Assembly (NCBI GenBank): GCA_902588315.1
Contig: CACIOP010000005.1
Span: forward strand, 22,279 to 86,278
Source of the DNA: an uncultured Pelagibacteraceae bacterium
GTDB lineage: Bacteria; Pseudomonadota; Alphaproteobacteria; Pelagibacterales; Pelagibacteraceae
Length of the DNA: 64,000 nt
Reading direction: 5' to 3'
The notes below the pieces were generated by a model. The model had not been told where the DNA came from and searched no databases. It worked only from the letters and a program-made list of their open reading frames with translations. Positions 11,056 through 21,928 of this stretch are shown one piece after another. The position numbers and the translations under genes were made by a program. Within the stretch, counting starts at the first letter, position 1, and each line of letters opens with the position of its first letter.

Positions 11056-11713
11056 AATAATTTTTTTTAAGAAATTTACTCAAATATTGTTTATGTTTTT
11101 TAAACTCTACTGATGAGGGAGTTATAATTTTTTTGAAATAAGAAACACTAATATTATCACTAATTCTGCTATTGCTTTCATTTTCTTGAAAATCTAAACT
11201 TGGTTCCTTTTGGTCTATTAAATTTATGTAAACTTTTGAAAGTAAATCGCAATCGATTAAAGCTGTATGATTAATTCTTTTTGAATTATCAATTCTATAT
11301 CGTTTACAAAGGGCATCTAAACTAACCTGAGAGCCTGGAAATTTTTCTCTTGCGATAACCAAAGTGTCAATAATTTCATTTTTAATTCTACCTTTTCCGG
11401 AAAGTAATAACTCATTGTTCAAATGCGCAAGATCAAATTCTGCATTATGGATAATTAATCTTTTGTCTTTTATAAACTCTAAAAACTCATCTTCTACTTC
11501 TTTAAATTTTTTTTGATTTAACAAAAACTCATCTGAATACCCATGAACCTTAAATGCTTTTTCAGAAACCTTCCTTTCAGGATTTAAGTAACAATGAAAT
11601 TTGTTTTTAGTGGGTATTAAATTTTCTAGTTCAATACATCCAATTTCGACAATTCTATGTCCTTCTTTAACCGAAATACCCGTGGTTTCTGTATCTAATA
11701 CTATCTCTTTCAT
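11048..11713 (-). CDS. dnaQ: DNA polymerase III epsilon subunit (3'-5' exonuclease)
   Basis: 'EIVLDTETTGISVKEGHRIVEIGCIEL' ExoI, 'IIHNAEFDLAHLNNEL', 'HTALIDCDLLSKVYINL'. Confidence 0.93.
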   Translation of the reverse strand: MKEIVLDTETTGISVKEGHRIVEIGCIELENLIPTKNKFHCYLNPERKVSEKAFKVHGYSDEFLLNQKKFKEVEDEFLEFIKDKRLIIHNAEFDLAHLNNELLLSGKGRIKNEIIDTLVIAREKFPGSQVSLDALCKRYRIDNSKRINHTALIDCDLLSKVYINLIDQKEPSLDFQENESNSRISDNISVSYFKKIITPSSVEFKKHKQYLSKFLKKNYFS

Positions 11714-12283
11714 TTATAAAATTTCATTTAATATTTTCTTTATACTCTTTTTCAAAGATTTTTTCTTGAAATTATTCTTAATGATAAAATTTGATTTTCT
11801 CCTCTTGTATAGAGAAGAAAACTGAATCATTTTAAATTTTTTTATAAGTTTATGATTGAAATTTTGTCTTTTTTTCAATCTTTTTTCTATCTCTAATCTA
11901 TTTGAATCTATAAAAATTAATATGTCATTTTTATTGTTAATTTTATTTTCTAATAACAAAGGTATATCTAATATTACTATTTTCTTATTTTTATTCTTTT
12001 TTAAAAATAGTTTTAATGACTTTTTGATCTCTAAGTGAACTACAGTAATTATTTTTTTTAAATTCACTTTATTGCTTAATATTGCTTTTGTAATTTCATT
12101 TTTATTTATTGGAAACGATGTGATATATTTGGGTAATTTTTTTTTTAATTTTTTGAAAATTTTTTTATCTTTTTTATAAAGTATAGATACTTCATGATCT
12201 GCATTAAAGACCGGATATCCAAATTTACTAGCAACATAACTTTTGCCTGAACCAATATCTCCTAAAATTCCTATTCTAATCAT
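11714..12283 (-). CDS. coaE: dephospho-CoA kinase
   Basis: 'IGILGDIGSGKSYVASKFGYPVFNADHEV', 'IVILDIPLLLEN'. Confidence 0.88.
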   Translation of the reverse strand: MIRIGILGDIGSGKSYVASKFGYPVFNADHEVSILYKKDKKIFKKLKKKLPKYITSFPINKNEITKAILSNKVNLKKIITVVHLEIKKSLKLFLKKNKNKKIVILDIPLLLENKINNKNDILIFIDSNRLEIEKRLKKRQNFNHKLIKKFKMIQFSSLYKRRKSNFIIKNNFKKKSLKKSIKKILNEIL

Positions 12284-13070
12284 TGTTTAAAATTTCAAGC
12301 ACCTCACTATTAATCTTTGGCTCTATTCCATGCCAAATTTTAAAAGCTTCAAATGCTTGGTAAACAAACATCAATTTGCCATTTTCTGTTTTGCTTCCAA
12401 GTTTTTTTGCCTCTTTTAAAAAATTAGTTTCTACAGGATTATAAATTACATCATAAAATAATTTATTATTTATAGATTTTGAAAAATTTAAATTAATTGT
12501 TTCCCCGTTTAAGCCCAGGCTGGTAGCATTTATAATAACATCAAAATCAGTTATTTCTCCCCAATCTACTATTTTTAAACTGTGAAATTGCGATTTTAAA
12601 TCTTCTGCTTTTTTTTTAGTTCTGTTGCTAATAATTATTTCAGACACATTCATTTTTTTTAAAGCAAAAATTATTGATGGCACAACTCCACCTGCGCCTA
12701 AAATAAATATTTTTTTACCTTGAATATTAAAATTCAATTCTTCTATAGCCTTGGTAAACCCAGCAATATCTGTATTATGTCCAACTAAATTGTCATTACT
12801 TAAAATTATCGTATTTACCGACTGAGTTTGCTCTGCTTCTGGACTTAATTGATCTAAATAAGGAATTACTGCTTTTTTAAATGGAACAGTGACGTTTATA
12901 CCATTTATTTTTTTTTCTTTAACCTGAGAGATTACGGATTGTATATCGCCTTTATTAATTTTTTTTCTATCATAAACAGCCTTAATGTTATTTTTTGTGA
13001 GCCAATAATTGTGAAGTTTGGGTGATAAAGAATGATCAATAGGATTTCCAATAACAAAATATTTTTTCAT
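12276..13070 (-). CDS. aroE: shikimate dehydrogenase
   Basis: 'FVIGNPIDHSLSPKLHNYWL', 'GINVTVPFKKAV', 'VGHNTDIAGF', 'ILGAGGV'. Confidence 0.95.
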   Translation of the reverse strand: MKKYFVIGNPIDHSLSPKLHNYWLTKNNIKAVYDRKKINKGDIQSVISQVKEKKINGINVTVPFKKAVIPYLDQLSPEAEQTQSVNTIILSNDNLVGHNTDIAGFTKAIEELNFNIQGKKIFILGAGGVVPSIIFALKKMNVSEIIISNRTKKKAEDLKSQFHSLKIVDWGEITDFDVIINATSLGLNGETINLNFSKSINNKLFYDVIYNPVETNFLKEAKKLGSKTENGKLMFVYQAFEAFKIWHGIEPKINSEVLEILNND

Positions 13071-13654
13071 TATAATAAACTAATATATTCTTTTATTTTT
13101 TTTACAGGCAATCCCATAATTGTATCTTCGTCCCCTTCTATGCTTGAAAACAAATTCCTGCCTTCACCTTCAATCTGATAAACATTATATGCATATAAGG
13201 CTTTATCTGTTATTTTTGATAAATAATTTCTTAGCTCATCCTCTGAAAAACTTTTCATAGTAAGTTTTGCTTTGTCAGTATAATTCCAAATCATAGAACC
13301 ATTTTTTGATAAACATACAGAGCTGATTAAAAAATGTGATTTACCATTAAGTTTTCTTAATATTTTTAATGCTTCTTCTCTATTTTTTGGTTTAGATATT
13401 ATTTCCCCCTCTAAATCTATTACACTATCTGCACCTAAAACTATATCTTCAGTTTTTTTCATACTCACCTTGTTTGCTTTTAATTCGGCTAAATTTTTGG
13501 AAATTATCTCTGGACTAGCTTTTTCCTTAATTAGACTTATCTTAATAACATCTTCATCTACATTTGATGGCTCGACAATACTTCTGATATTGTTTTTGTC
13601 TAAAATTTCTTTTCTAACTTTACTTTTAGACGCAAGAATAATTTTACTTAGCAT
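13070..13654 (-). CDS. maf: Maf family nucleotide pyrophosphatase
   Basis: 'IILASKSKVRKEIL', 'VLGADSVI', 'EIISKPKNREEALKILRKLNGKSH'. Confidence 0.92.
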   Translation of the reverse strand: MLSKIILASKSKVRKEILDKNNIRSIVEPSNVDEDVIKISLIKEKASPEIISKNLAELKANKVSMKKTEDIVLGADSVIDLEGEIISKPKNREEALKILRKLNGKSHFLISSVCLSKNGSMIWNYTDKAKLTMKSFSEDELRNYLSKITDKALYAYNVYQIEGEGRNLFSSIEGDEDTIMGLPVKKIKEYISLL

Positions 13655-14471
13655 TATTTAAATATATTTCATGAATTTTTATAATCGATGCCGCAGTTTC
13701 TTCAACAGATTTTCTTGTTACATCAATTTGTGGCCATTTATATTTCTGAAATGTTTTTTTTGCCTCCAAGACCTCTTTTCTTATATTTTCTAAATCCGTG
13801 TATTGTATGTTTTCAGTTTCTTTTAAAGAATTCATTCTGTTTTTTCTTAAATCAGCCAACCTTTCAGGCTCAGTGCTTAAACCTACTACGCAAGTCATTT
13901 TAGGGTTTTTCTTAAGTGTTTCTGGCAGCGAGTTTTCATTTACTAATGGAATATTAGATGTTTTGAATCCTTTGTTAGCCAGATAAATAGATGTTGGCGT
14001 TTTACTTGTTCTGCTGACACCAACAAGAATAATATCTGATTTATCTATATCATTTATTAAATTACCATCATCATGGTTCATCGTAAATTGAATGGCTTCA
14101 ATTCTGTCATAGTATTCCTCATTTAGTATATGTTGCCCGCTTGGTTCGTGTGTTGCCTTCTGGTTTAAAATTTTTGAGAAATTTAAAATTAAATTTCCTA
14201 ATACACCAAAACATGGAATTTTTTTGTCTTCACTTACGTTTGCTAAATATTTAGCTAAATTATTATCCACAATAGTATATAAAATTATTGCATTGGAATT
14301 TTTTTCTGCATCTTCTAAAATTTTTAAAATTTGGTTCTCCGTTCTTGTAAAAGAATAAGAATGAACCTTGTATTCTATATTTAAGAATTGAGCTTTCAGA
14401 GCTAAAAATATCCTATCTAAAGTTTCACCTGTTGAATCAGAAATTAAATATATTTGATATGTATTACTCAT
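13644..14471 (-). CDS. ppsR: pyruvate, phosphate dikinase regulatory protein (kinase/phosphotransferase, DUF299)
   Basis: 'YLISDSTGETLDRI', 'IILVGVSRTSKTPTSIYLANKGFKTSNIPLV', 'DVTRKSVEETAASI'. Confidence 0.93.
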   Translation of the reverse strand: MSNTYQIYLISDSTGETLDRIFLALKAQFLNIEYKVHSYSFTRTENQILKILEDAEKNSNAIILYTIVDNNLAKYLANVSEDKKIPCFGVLGNLILNFSKILNQKATHEPSGQHILNEEYYDRIEAIQFTMNHDDGNLINDIDKSDIILVGVSRTSKTPTSIYLANKGFKTSNIPLVNENSLPETLKKNPKMTCVVGLSTEPERLADLRKNRMNSLKETENIQYTDLENIRKEVLEAKKTFQKYKWPQIDVTRKSVEETAASIIKIHEIYLNNAK

Positions 14472-14738
14472 GAATAAATAGTTAATAAATTTGTATTATT
14501 TTAATTAAATTCCACAATTTAAAATTTTCTAAATTATCCTTGTAAAAACTGCTTTTTATTAACATTAATAATAAATAGGGTAAAACAATCCACAAAAATT
14601 AATATGATGAAAAAAGCTTCATTTTAAACAATTTTATTCCCACAACATGTTGGTAAATTGTTAATATAATGTTTATAAAAATTAATCACCTTTATTCACA
14701 AGATATACTACAACTACAATAATAAATAATACTCTTTT
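14472..14738. other. candidate chromosomal replication origin region (ppsR/hemE spacer)
   Basis: 267-bp AT-rich non-coding spacer at a minus-to-plus gene switch; DnaA-box match TTATTCACA at 14692-14700; nested dyads (AACAATTT 14627-14634 / AAATTGTT 14655-14662; CAACATGTTG 14643-14652); hemE-flanking location resembles known alphaproteobacterial origins; parS/parAB lie about 7-10 kb away. Confidence 0.5.
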
Positions 14739-15743
14739 ATGAAACCATTAAACAAAATAATAATTAACAAAGATACTTCATTTAATCCCATCTGGATAAT
14801 GAGACAAGCAGGAAGATATTTACCAGAATTTAGAGAAATAAGAAAAAAAAATCCCAATTTTATTAATTTGTGCCTAAATGATGATTTATCTTCAGAAATA
14901 ACCCTGCAACCTTTAAAAAGATTTAATTTAGATGCTGCAATAATATTTTCAGATATCTTAATGCTTCCGTATGGTTTGGGTCAAAAAGTAGAGTTTCAGA
15001 AAAATTTTGGACCAAAGTTAGGAGTATTAAATTTAAATGAAATTGCCAAGATTGACGAAATTGATTTTGTAGAAAAAATACATCGTGTATATAAGGCAAT
15101 AAAAAAAGTTAGCTCGGACAACAGTTTAACAAATAAAAATACTATTGGTTTTGTTGGTGCTCCATGGACACTATTGGTTTACATGATTAATCAACAATCT
15201 CCTAAAAAAAACTTGAAAAAAGATTTTTTTAAAGATGATTTTTTAATAAATAGAATTTTACTAATTATTGAAAAATTTTTAAAGACCCATATAAAAAATC
15301 AAATTGAAAATGGTGCAAATATAATTCAGATCTTTGATAGTTGGGCAGGTTTGTTGGAAGAAAAAGATTTGCCCAATTATGTATATTCTCCAACTTTAAA
15401 TTTGGTAAATTATGTAAAATCTTTAAATGTGCCAGTGATATGTTTTCCCAGAGAAATAAAAAATTATAAAGAGTTTTGTGATATTGTTAGACCCGATGCT
15501 GTAAGTATTGATTATAACGCAGATCCAAAAAAAATACTTAAAGATATAAAAATACCTATTCAAGGTGGCTTAGACCCGAAAATTTTATTAACAGACAAAG
15601 AAACTTTAAAAAAGGAAGCTTGTAAATATTTAGAAATTTTTCAAGATCACCCATATATATTTAATCTTGGGCATGGTATTCTTCCTGAAACAAATCCAGA
15701 AATGGTTGAAAATTTAATTAAAATTGTAAAAGATTTTAAATGA
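14739..15743 (+). CDS. hemE: uroporphyrinogen decarboxylase
   Basis: 'PIWIMRQAGRYLPEFREI', 'AAIIFSDILMLPYGLG', 'QGGLDPKILL', 'FNLGHGILPET'. Confidence 0.97.
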   Translation: MKPLNKIIINKDTSFNPIWIMRQAGRYLPEFREIRKKNPNFINLCLNDDLSSEITLQPLKRFNLDAAIIFSDILMLPYGLGQKVEFQKNFGPKLGVLNLNEIAKIDEIDFVEKIHRVYKAIKKVSSDNSLTNKNTIGFVGAPWTLLVYMINQQSPKKNLKKDFFKDDFLINRILLIIEKFLKTHIKNQIENGANIIQIFDSWAGLLEEKDLPNYVYSPTLNLVNYVKSLNVPVICFPREIKNYKEFCDIVRPDAVSIDYNADPKKILKDIKIPIQGGLDPKILLTDKETLKKEACKYLEIFQDHPYIFNLGHGILPETNPEMVENLIKIVKDFK

Positions 15744-16735
15744 TTGAAAAAAATCACCCACTTATAAAATATGGCAAAACAGGTGTTCTTATAATTAATT
15801 TAGGCACACCGGACTCTACTAATTGGTTTGATATAAGAAAATATTTAAGAGAGTTCCTTTCTGATAGACGGGTTATAGAGGTAAATCCATTAGTTTGGCA
15901 AATTATTTTGAATTTGTTTATTTTAAATTTCAGACCCTCAAAAACTGCTAAAGCTTATAAAGAAATTTGGATGAAAGATGAAAATATGTCACCACTTCTT
16001 TATTACACGAAAAAACAAAAAGAGAAAATTTCGAAAGTATTATCAAAAGAAAACATTGTTCTAGATTTTGCGATGAGATATGGAAATCCCAGCATTAAGA
16101 GTAAGATTCATACACTACATGAAATGGGTTGTGAAAAGTTAGTGATACTTCCTCTTTACCCACAATATGCTGCAGCAACAACAGCAACAGTTTGTGATGA
16201 AGTATACAGAACTTTAATGAAAATGAGGTGGCAACCGTCCTTAAAAATAATTCCTCATTACGAATCTGATCCTCTTTATATTGATGCGCTTGTTAATTCG
16301 ATTGATAAAAAAATAAAAGAAATTAATTGGAAACCAGACCTTATTATAGCTTCTTATCATGGGATACCAAAAAAATATTTTGACAAAGGTGATCCTTATC
16401 ATTGTTATTGTCATAAAACGACAAGGCTTATTTCAGAAAAATTTAGTTCAATTAAAATCAAAACTACATTTCAGTCAAGATTTGGTCCACAAGAATGGCT
16501 TCAACCATATACTGACAAGACTTTAGAAAATTTGCCTAAAGAGGGTGTTAAGAATGTCCTTACAATTTGCCCAGGGTTCGCATCTGATTGTGTAGAGACT
16601 TTAGAGGAAATACAAATTCAAGCTAAAGAAAGTTTTTTAAATTCAGGAGGAGAAAATTTTGATATGGTTCCCTGTTTAAATGATAATAGTGATCATATAA
16701 TTTTATTAAAATCCCTAATTGAAAGAAATATCTAA
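15740..16735 (+). CDS. hemH: ferrochelatase
   Basis: 'GVLIINLGTPDS', 'FLSDRRVIE', 'IASYHGIPKKYFDKGDPYHCYCHKT'. Confidence 0.97.
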   Translation: MIEKNHPLIKYGKTGVLIINLGTPDSTNWFDIRKYLREFLSDRRVIEVNPLVWQIILNLFILNFRPSKTAKAYKEIWMKDENMSPLLYYTKKQKEKISKVLSKENIVLDFAMRYGNPSIKSKIHTLHEMGCEKLVILPLYPQYAAATTATVCDEVYRTLMKMRWQPSLKIIPHYESDPLYIDALVNSIDKKIKEINWKPDLIIASYHGIPKKYFDKGDPYHCYCHKTTRLISEKFSSIKIKTTFQSRFGPQEWLQPYTDKTLENLPKEGVKNVLTICPGFASDCVETLEEIQIQAKESFLNSGGENFDMVPCLNDNSDHIILLKSLIERNI

Positions 16736-16738
16736 TAT

Positions 16739-17173
16739 ATGAATTCGTATTTATTATTTAAATCTTTACATTTAATCGCTGTTGTTTCTTGGATGGCTGG
16801 CCTTTTGTATCTTCCTAGAATTTTTGTTTACCATGTTGAAAATAAAGAAAAAAAAGAAACAACTGATGTTTTTGAGGTGATGGAAAAAAAATTATTTTTT
16901 TACATTATGCGGCCAGCAATGATTTTTACTTGGGTTTTTGGATTAGTATTAATCTATCTAAACGGAATAGACATATTCTCTCAATTATGGTTTCAAATAA
17001 AGATTGTCTTAGTAATATTATTATCAGCATATAATGATTATTTAGGAAAATGTCTTGTTGCTCTAAAAAATTCTACAAATACAAGATCTGCAAAATTTTT
17101 TAGAATAATTAACGAAATACCGACGGTTATCTTAATAATTGTTGTATTTTTAGCTATTTTTAAGCCAATCTAG
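16739..17173 (+). CDS. hemJ: protoporphyrinogen IX oxidase HemJ-type membrane protein
   Basis: 'FKSLHLIAVVSWMAGLLYLPRIFVYHVE' UPF0093 signature; follows hemE-hemH. Confidence 0.9.
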   Translation: MNSYLLFKSLHLIAVVSWMAGLLYLPRIFVYHVENKEKKETTDVFEVMEKKLFFYIMRPAMIFTWVFGLVLIYLNGIDIFSQLWFQIKIVLVILLSAYNDYLGKCLVALKNSTNTRSAKFFRIINEIPTVILIIVVFLAIFKPI

Positions 17174-17212
17174 GGTTGAAATAATAAGACCAGTATATAT
17201 ATTATTGATATC

Positions 17213-17228
17213 TGATAAGTCCTTATCA
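17213..17228 (+). promoter_or_regulatory. hairpin immediately upstream of the rho start codon
   Basis: TGATAAG-TC-CTTATCA inverted repeat ending 11 nt before the rho ATG (17240). Confidence 0.4.
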
Positions 17229-17239
17229 AAAAATTAATC

Positions 17240-18508
17240 ATGAATATTCAAGAACTAAAACTAAAATCATCTGAACAGCTTATTACACAAGCAGAGGAGC
17301 TTGGTATAGAAAATGCCAGCACATTAAGAAAGCAAGAGATACTTTTTGCTATTCTTAAGAAAGTTGCTGAAAAAGAGGAAATTACTGGCGTAGGTGTTTT
17401 GCAATTATTACAAGACGGTTTTGGTTTTCTTAGAGCAATGGAATCAAATTATTTACCGGGACCTGATGATATATATGTGAGCCCAAGTCAAATTAGAAAA
17501 TTTGGTTTAAGAACCGGAGATACAGTTGAAGGACCAGTAAGAGCTCCTAAAGAAGGAGAAAGATATTTTGCATTATTACAGGTTAGTAAAATAAATTTTG
17601 AGGAACCAGAAAAAGCTAGACACAAAATTGCATTTGATAACTTGACGCCACTATATCCAGATAAACAATTAGTCATGGAAGTTGAAACTACAAAAGTTGA
17701 AAAAAAACAAGATTTAACGCCAAGACTTATTGATCTGGTCAGCCCAATCGGAAAGGGACAAAGATCTATAATTATTTCTCCACCTAAAGCTGGTAAGACA
17801 ATGATTTTGCAAAGTATTGCAAACTCAATAGCTAAAAATTATCCAGAGTGTTACTTGATGGTATTGCTGATTGATGAGCGTCCAGAAGAAGTAACTGACA
17901 TGCAAAGAACCGTAAAAGGTGAAGTAATTAGCTCTACTTTTGACGAACCAGCTCAGAGGCACGTAGCAGTGGCTGAAATGGTTATTGAAAAAGCTAAAAG
18001 ACTAACCGAACATAAAAAAGATGTTATTATTTTGTTAGATTCTATAACACGATTAGGAAGAGCTTATAACGCTGTAATACCAAGTTCAGGTAAAGTTTTA
18101 ACAGGAGGTGTTGATGCAAATGCACTTCAGAGACCTAAAAGGTTTTTTGGAGCAGCTAGAAATATTGAAGAAGGTGGTTCATTAACGATTATTTCTACAG
18201 CTTTAATTGATACTGGAAGTAGAATGGATGAAGTTATTTTTGAAGAATTTAAAGGAACAGGTAATAGCGAAACAATACTAGATAGAAAAATTGCAGATAA
18301 AAGAATTTACCCAGCAATTGACATAACAAAATCAGGCACAAGAAGAGAAGAATTATTATTTGACAAAAATGATTTACAAAAAATGAACGTGCTTAGAAGA
18401 ATAATTGCTCCAATGGGAACCATGGATGCTATAGAGTTTATTAACTCAAAACTAAAAGACACAAAAAATAATGCTGAGTTTTTTAACTCAATGAATAAAC
18501 CCGCTTAA
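17240..18508 (+). CDS. rho: transcription termination factor Rho
   Basis: '[43 protein letters not shown]', '[11 protein letters not shown]', '[14 protein letters not shown]'. Confidence 0.98.
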   Translation: MNIQELKLKSSEQLITQAEELGIENASTLRKQEILFAILKKVAEKEEITGVGVLQLLQDGFGFLRAMESNYLPGPDDIYVSPSQIRKFGLRTGDTVEGPVRAPKEGERYFALLQVSKINFEEPEKARHKIAFDNLTPLYPDKQLVMEVETTKVEKKQDLTPRLIDLVSPIGKGQRSIIISPPKAGKTMILQSIANSIAKNYPECYLMVLLIDERPEEVTDMQRTVKGEVISSTFDEPAQRHVAVAEMVIEKAKRLTEHKKDVIILLDSITRLGRAYNAVIPSSGKVLTGGVDANALQRPKRFFGAARNIEEGGSLTIISTALIDTGSRMDEVIFEEFKGTGNSETILDRKIADKRIYPAIDITKSGTRREELLFDKNDLQKMNVLRRIIAPMGTMDAIEFINSKLKDTKNNAEFFNSMNKPA

Positions 18509-18571
18509 AGAAAATCTTTCATTTCAATTTTAAGTTTTACAGAGACGTAAATTTGAAGATATAATCTTATA

Positions 18572-19939
18572 ATGACAATTTATGCTTTATCGAGTGGTCC
18601 TGGTATATCAGGTGTAGCTGTAATAAGACTTTCAGGACAAGACACCTCAAAAGTAATTCAACTTTTAACTGGTAAGGAGCCACCAAAGCCGAGAGTAGCA
18701 ACATTAAGAAAAATCAATAAAATCAACACTTCTGAGCTGATTGATGAGGGACTAATCCTTTGGTTTCCTGGCCCTGAGAGCTACACAGGCGAAGATATGG
18801 CTGAAATTCAAGTACATGGCAGCAAAGCTGTTGTGGATGCTCTGCACTCCTCTCTTTCAGATATAGAAAATTGTAGATTAGCTGAGCCAGGTGAATTTAC
18901 AAAACTAGCATTTCAAAATGGAAAAATAAATTTACTTAAAGCAGAAAGCATCGCTGATTTAATTTCGTCAGAAACAGAAATTCAAAGACAACAAGCAATT
19001 AAAATCATGAATGGAAAATCAGCAGACCAATTTAATTTTTTAAGAGAAAAACTTTTGAAAATTTTATCGCATGTTGAAGCTAAAATAGATTTTCCAGATG
19101 AGGATTTACCAAATAATATTTTAGATGAAATCAAAAACAGTTCAGATGAAGTAATAAATAAAATTAAAAAAATATTAAATGATCAAAAAGTTGGAGAAAG
19201 AATTAGAGAAGGTTTTAAGATTGCAATAGTTGGCCCCACTAATGCTGGAAAATCTAGTTTGATGAATTATTTATCAAATCGTGATGTGGCAATTGTTTCT
19301 GAAATAGCTGGAACTACTAGAGATGTAATTGAAACTCATCTTAATATAAATGGTTATCCTGTCATCATCTCCGATACGGCTGGAATAAGGGATTCAAAAG
19401 ATGAGATCGAAAAAAAAGGTATTAAATTAGCGCTTCAAAAAGCGGAGGAGTCAGACCTAAAAATAGTAGTTTTACACCCAGAAAATCTAGATTTTAAACC
19501 ATTTCTAGAGGACTCTAACTCTGAAAATACAATAGTAGTACTGAATAAATCAGATATTAAATTAGGCAAACCTCCCGGTATAGGAAATTATTTTAGGTTT
19601 AATAATTTAGGAAAAAATCTTAAAGATATAAATATTATTCATACGTCTATTAAAGAAGAAGAAAATTTAGTTGATATAATAAATGCAATCAAAGAAAAAT
19701 TAAAAAACAAGTTTATATCAAGCGATGATATTTTAATTACAAGAGAGAGACATAGGCAACATCTGCAACAGTGTTTGGATCATCTAAATAACTTTAATCA
19801 AAAAAAAGAAATCGAAGATTACGATAAAGCTGCAGAAGATTTAAGATTAGCTACAAGACATTTAGGTATGATAGTCGGAAAAGTTGATGTAGAGGAGATA
19901 TTAGGTAGTATTTTCAACGACTTTTGTATCGGCAAGTAA
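18572..19939 (+). CDS. mnmE: tRNA uridine-5-carboxymethylaminomethyl(34) synthesis GTPase MnmE
   Basis: 'TIYALSSGPGISGVAVIRLSG', 'GPTNAGKSSLMNYL', 'DTAGIRDS', C-terminal 'FCIGK'. Confidence 0.97.
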   Translation: MTIYALSSGPGISGVAVIRLSGQDTSKVIQLLTGKEPPKPRVATLRKINKINTSELIDEGLILWFPGPESYTGEDMAEIQVHGSKAVVDALHSSLSDIENCRLAEPGEFTKLAFQNGKINLLKAESIADLISSETEIQRQQAIKIMNGKSADQFNFLREKLLKILSHVEAKIDFPDEDLPNNILDEIKNSSDEVINKIKKILNDQKVGERIREGFKIAIVGPTNAGKSSLMNYLSNRDVAIVSEIAGTTRDVIETHLNINGYPVIISDTAGIRDSKDEIEKKGIKLALQKAEESDLKIVVLHPENLDFKPFLEDSNSENTIVVLNKSDIKLGKPPGIGNYFRFNNLGKNLKDINIIHTSIKEEENLVDIINAIKEKLKNKFISSDDILITRERHRQHLQQCLDHLNNFNQKKEIEDYDKAAEDLRLATRHLGMIVGKVDVEEILGSIFNDFCIGK

Positions 19940-20056
19940 TACCCTATTTTGCTTGTTTTTTGCACTTTTTTTATCAAAAAACGTTGATAAATATGGCTTA
20001 TTTAGAAAAAATTAAGCCTATCTTGTAAATTATATAATCACATATAGATTTGGTTT

Positions 20057-21928
20057 ATGAAAAATGATTTGTCATTTGATGTTGTTGTAATTGGAGGTGG
20101 TCATGCTGGATGTGAAGCTGCAGCAGCATCTGCTCGTCTTGGAGTGAACACTGCCCTATTTACCCATAAAATAGAAACTATCGGTGAGATGTCCTGCAAC
20201 CCGGCAATAGGAGGTTTGGGTAAAGGTCATTTGGTTAGAGAAATAGATGCCCTTGATGGTGTTATGGGAGATGTAGCAGACAAATCAGGTATACAATTTA
20301 GATTGTTAAATAGAAGTAGAGGGCCAGCAGTCAGAGGACCTCGAACTCAATCTGATAGATCACTTTATCGTAAATATATGCAAGAAATGTTGTTAAACTA
20401 TTGTAATTTAAGCGTTTTTTCTGATCCTGTAACTAAATTTATTTTCGATAAAAATTCGATAAGTGGATTTGAAACTAAAGAAGGTAAGAAAGTTCTATCT
20501 AACAAGATAATACTCACAACGGGGACTTTTTTAAATGGTTTGATACATATAGGTGATGAAAGAACTCCTGCTGGAAGATATGATGAAAAACCTTCTACAG
20601 GTTTGAGTGAACAATTAGCAAAATATAATTTTAAAATTGGAAGACTAAAAACCGGAACACCACCAAGGTTAGATTCAAGGACAATTAATTTTGAAAACTT
20701 AGAAGAACAATACGCAGATGACAATCCTTATTTTTTTTCATTCTTAACAAAAAAAAATTTGAACAAACAAGTGTCTTGCCGGATGACATATACAAATGAG
20801 AAGGTTCATAAAATTATAGAAAAGAATTTATCAAAGAGCGCTATGTACTCGGGTAGTATAAAAGGGGTAGGCCCAAGATATTGTCCTTCTATAGAAGATA
20901 AGATAGTAAAATTCGCAGATAAAGTTCGTCACCAGATATTTTTAGAGCCAGAAGGTCTAAATGATTACACAATTTACCCAAATGGTATATCAACATCACT
21001 TCCAGCTGAGGTACAACAAGAAATATGTAACAATATCAATGGTTTAGAGAATGTTACCATATTAAGACCAGGATACGCAATAGAATATGATTATATAGAT
21101 CCACGTGAACTATTCCTAACTCTTGAAACTAAGAAGATAAACAATCTTTATCTTGCTGGTCAAATTAACGGAACAACAGGATATGAGGAAGCTGCTGCAC
21201 AAGGCCTTATAGCTGGAATAAATGCTGCCTTGTCTGTTAAAAAATTGGAACCATTCATACTTGATAGATCTGATGCCTATATTGGAGTAATGATCGATGA
21301 TTTGGTGACTAAAGGAGTAGCTGAGCCATACCGTATGTTTACATCAAGAGCAGAATATCGATTAAGTTTGAGATCTGATAATGCTGATCAAAGATTAACC
21401 GCAAAGGGAATAGAAATTGGTCTTATAAGTAATGAGAGAAAAGCAATATATTTGAGTAAATTTGAACAAATTAGTCAAATAAATTTAAAAATGAGAAATT
21501 CTAAGATTTCACCCTCTAAAGCTGAGAAATTTGGAATAAAAATAGCAAAAGACGGAATATTGAGATCATCTAGCGAAGTTTTAACTCAAAAAGGCGTTAA
21601 TATGAGAAAAATAAGGGAAATATGGTCCGATATACCCTTTTTTAGCAAAGAAATTGATGAACAGGTAGAAATAAATGCTCATTATAGGGGATATCTAAAG
21701 AAGCAAAAAGCTGATATATTAGCATTTAAGAGGGATGAAAACCTAATTATTCCGGATAAAATTAATTATGATGGACTATCAGGTTTATCTAATGAGGTAA
21801 AAGCAAAATTTAAAGAAATAAAGCCCAAAACAATGGGTCAAGCTCTAAGAATTGATGGAATAACTCCTGCGGCTGTGTATATTTTGTTGTCACATGTTAA
21901 AAGAAAGTCTATTAAGCATATAGCTTAA
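20057..21928 (+). CDS. mnmG: tRNA uridine-5-carboxymethylaminomethyl(34) synthesis enzyme MnmG (GidA)
   Basis: '[22 protein letters not shown]', '[24 protein letters not shown]', '[26 protein letters not shown]'. Confidence 0.98.
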   Translation: MKNDLSFDVVVIGGGHAGCEAAAASARLGVNTALFTHKIETIGEMSCNPAIGGLGKGHLVREIDALDGVMGDVADKSGIQFRLLNRSRGPAVRGPRTQSDRSLYRKYMQEMLLNYCNLSVFSDPVTKFIFDKNSISGFETKEGKKVLSNKIILTTGTFLNGLIHIGDERTPAGRYDEKPSTGLSEQLAKYNFKIGRLKTGTPPRLDSRTINFENLEEQYADDNPYFFSFLTKKNLNKQVSCRMTYTNEKVHKIIEKNLSKSAMYSGSIKGVGPRYCPSIEDKIVKFADKVRHQIFLEPEGLNDYTIYPNGISTSLPAEVQQEICNNINGLENVTILRPGYAIEYDYIDPRELFLTLETKKINNLYLAGQINGTTGYEEAAAQGLIAGINAALSVKKLEPFILDRSDAYIGVMIDDLVTKGVAEPYRMFTSRAEYRLSLRSDNADQRLTAKGIEIGLISNERKAIYLSKFEQISQINLKMRNSKISPSKAEKFGIKIAKDGILRSSSEVLTQKGVNMRKIREIWSDIPFFSKEIDEQVEINAHYRGYLKKQKADILAFKRDENLIIPDKINYDGLSGLSNEVKAKFKEIKPKTMGQALRIDGITPAAVYILLSHVKRKSIKHIA

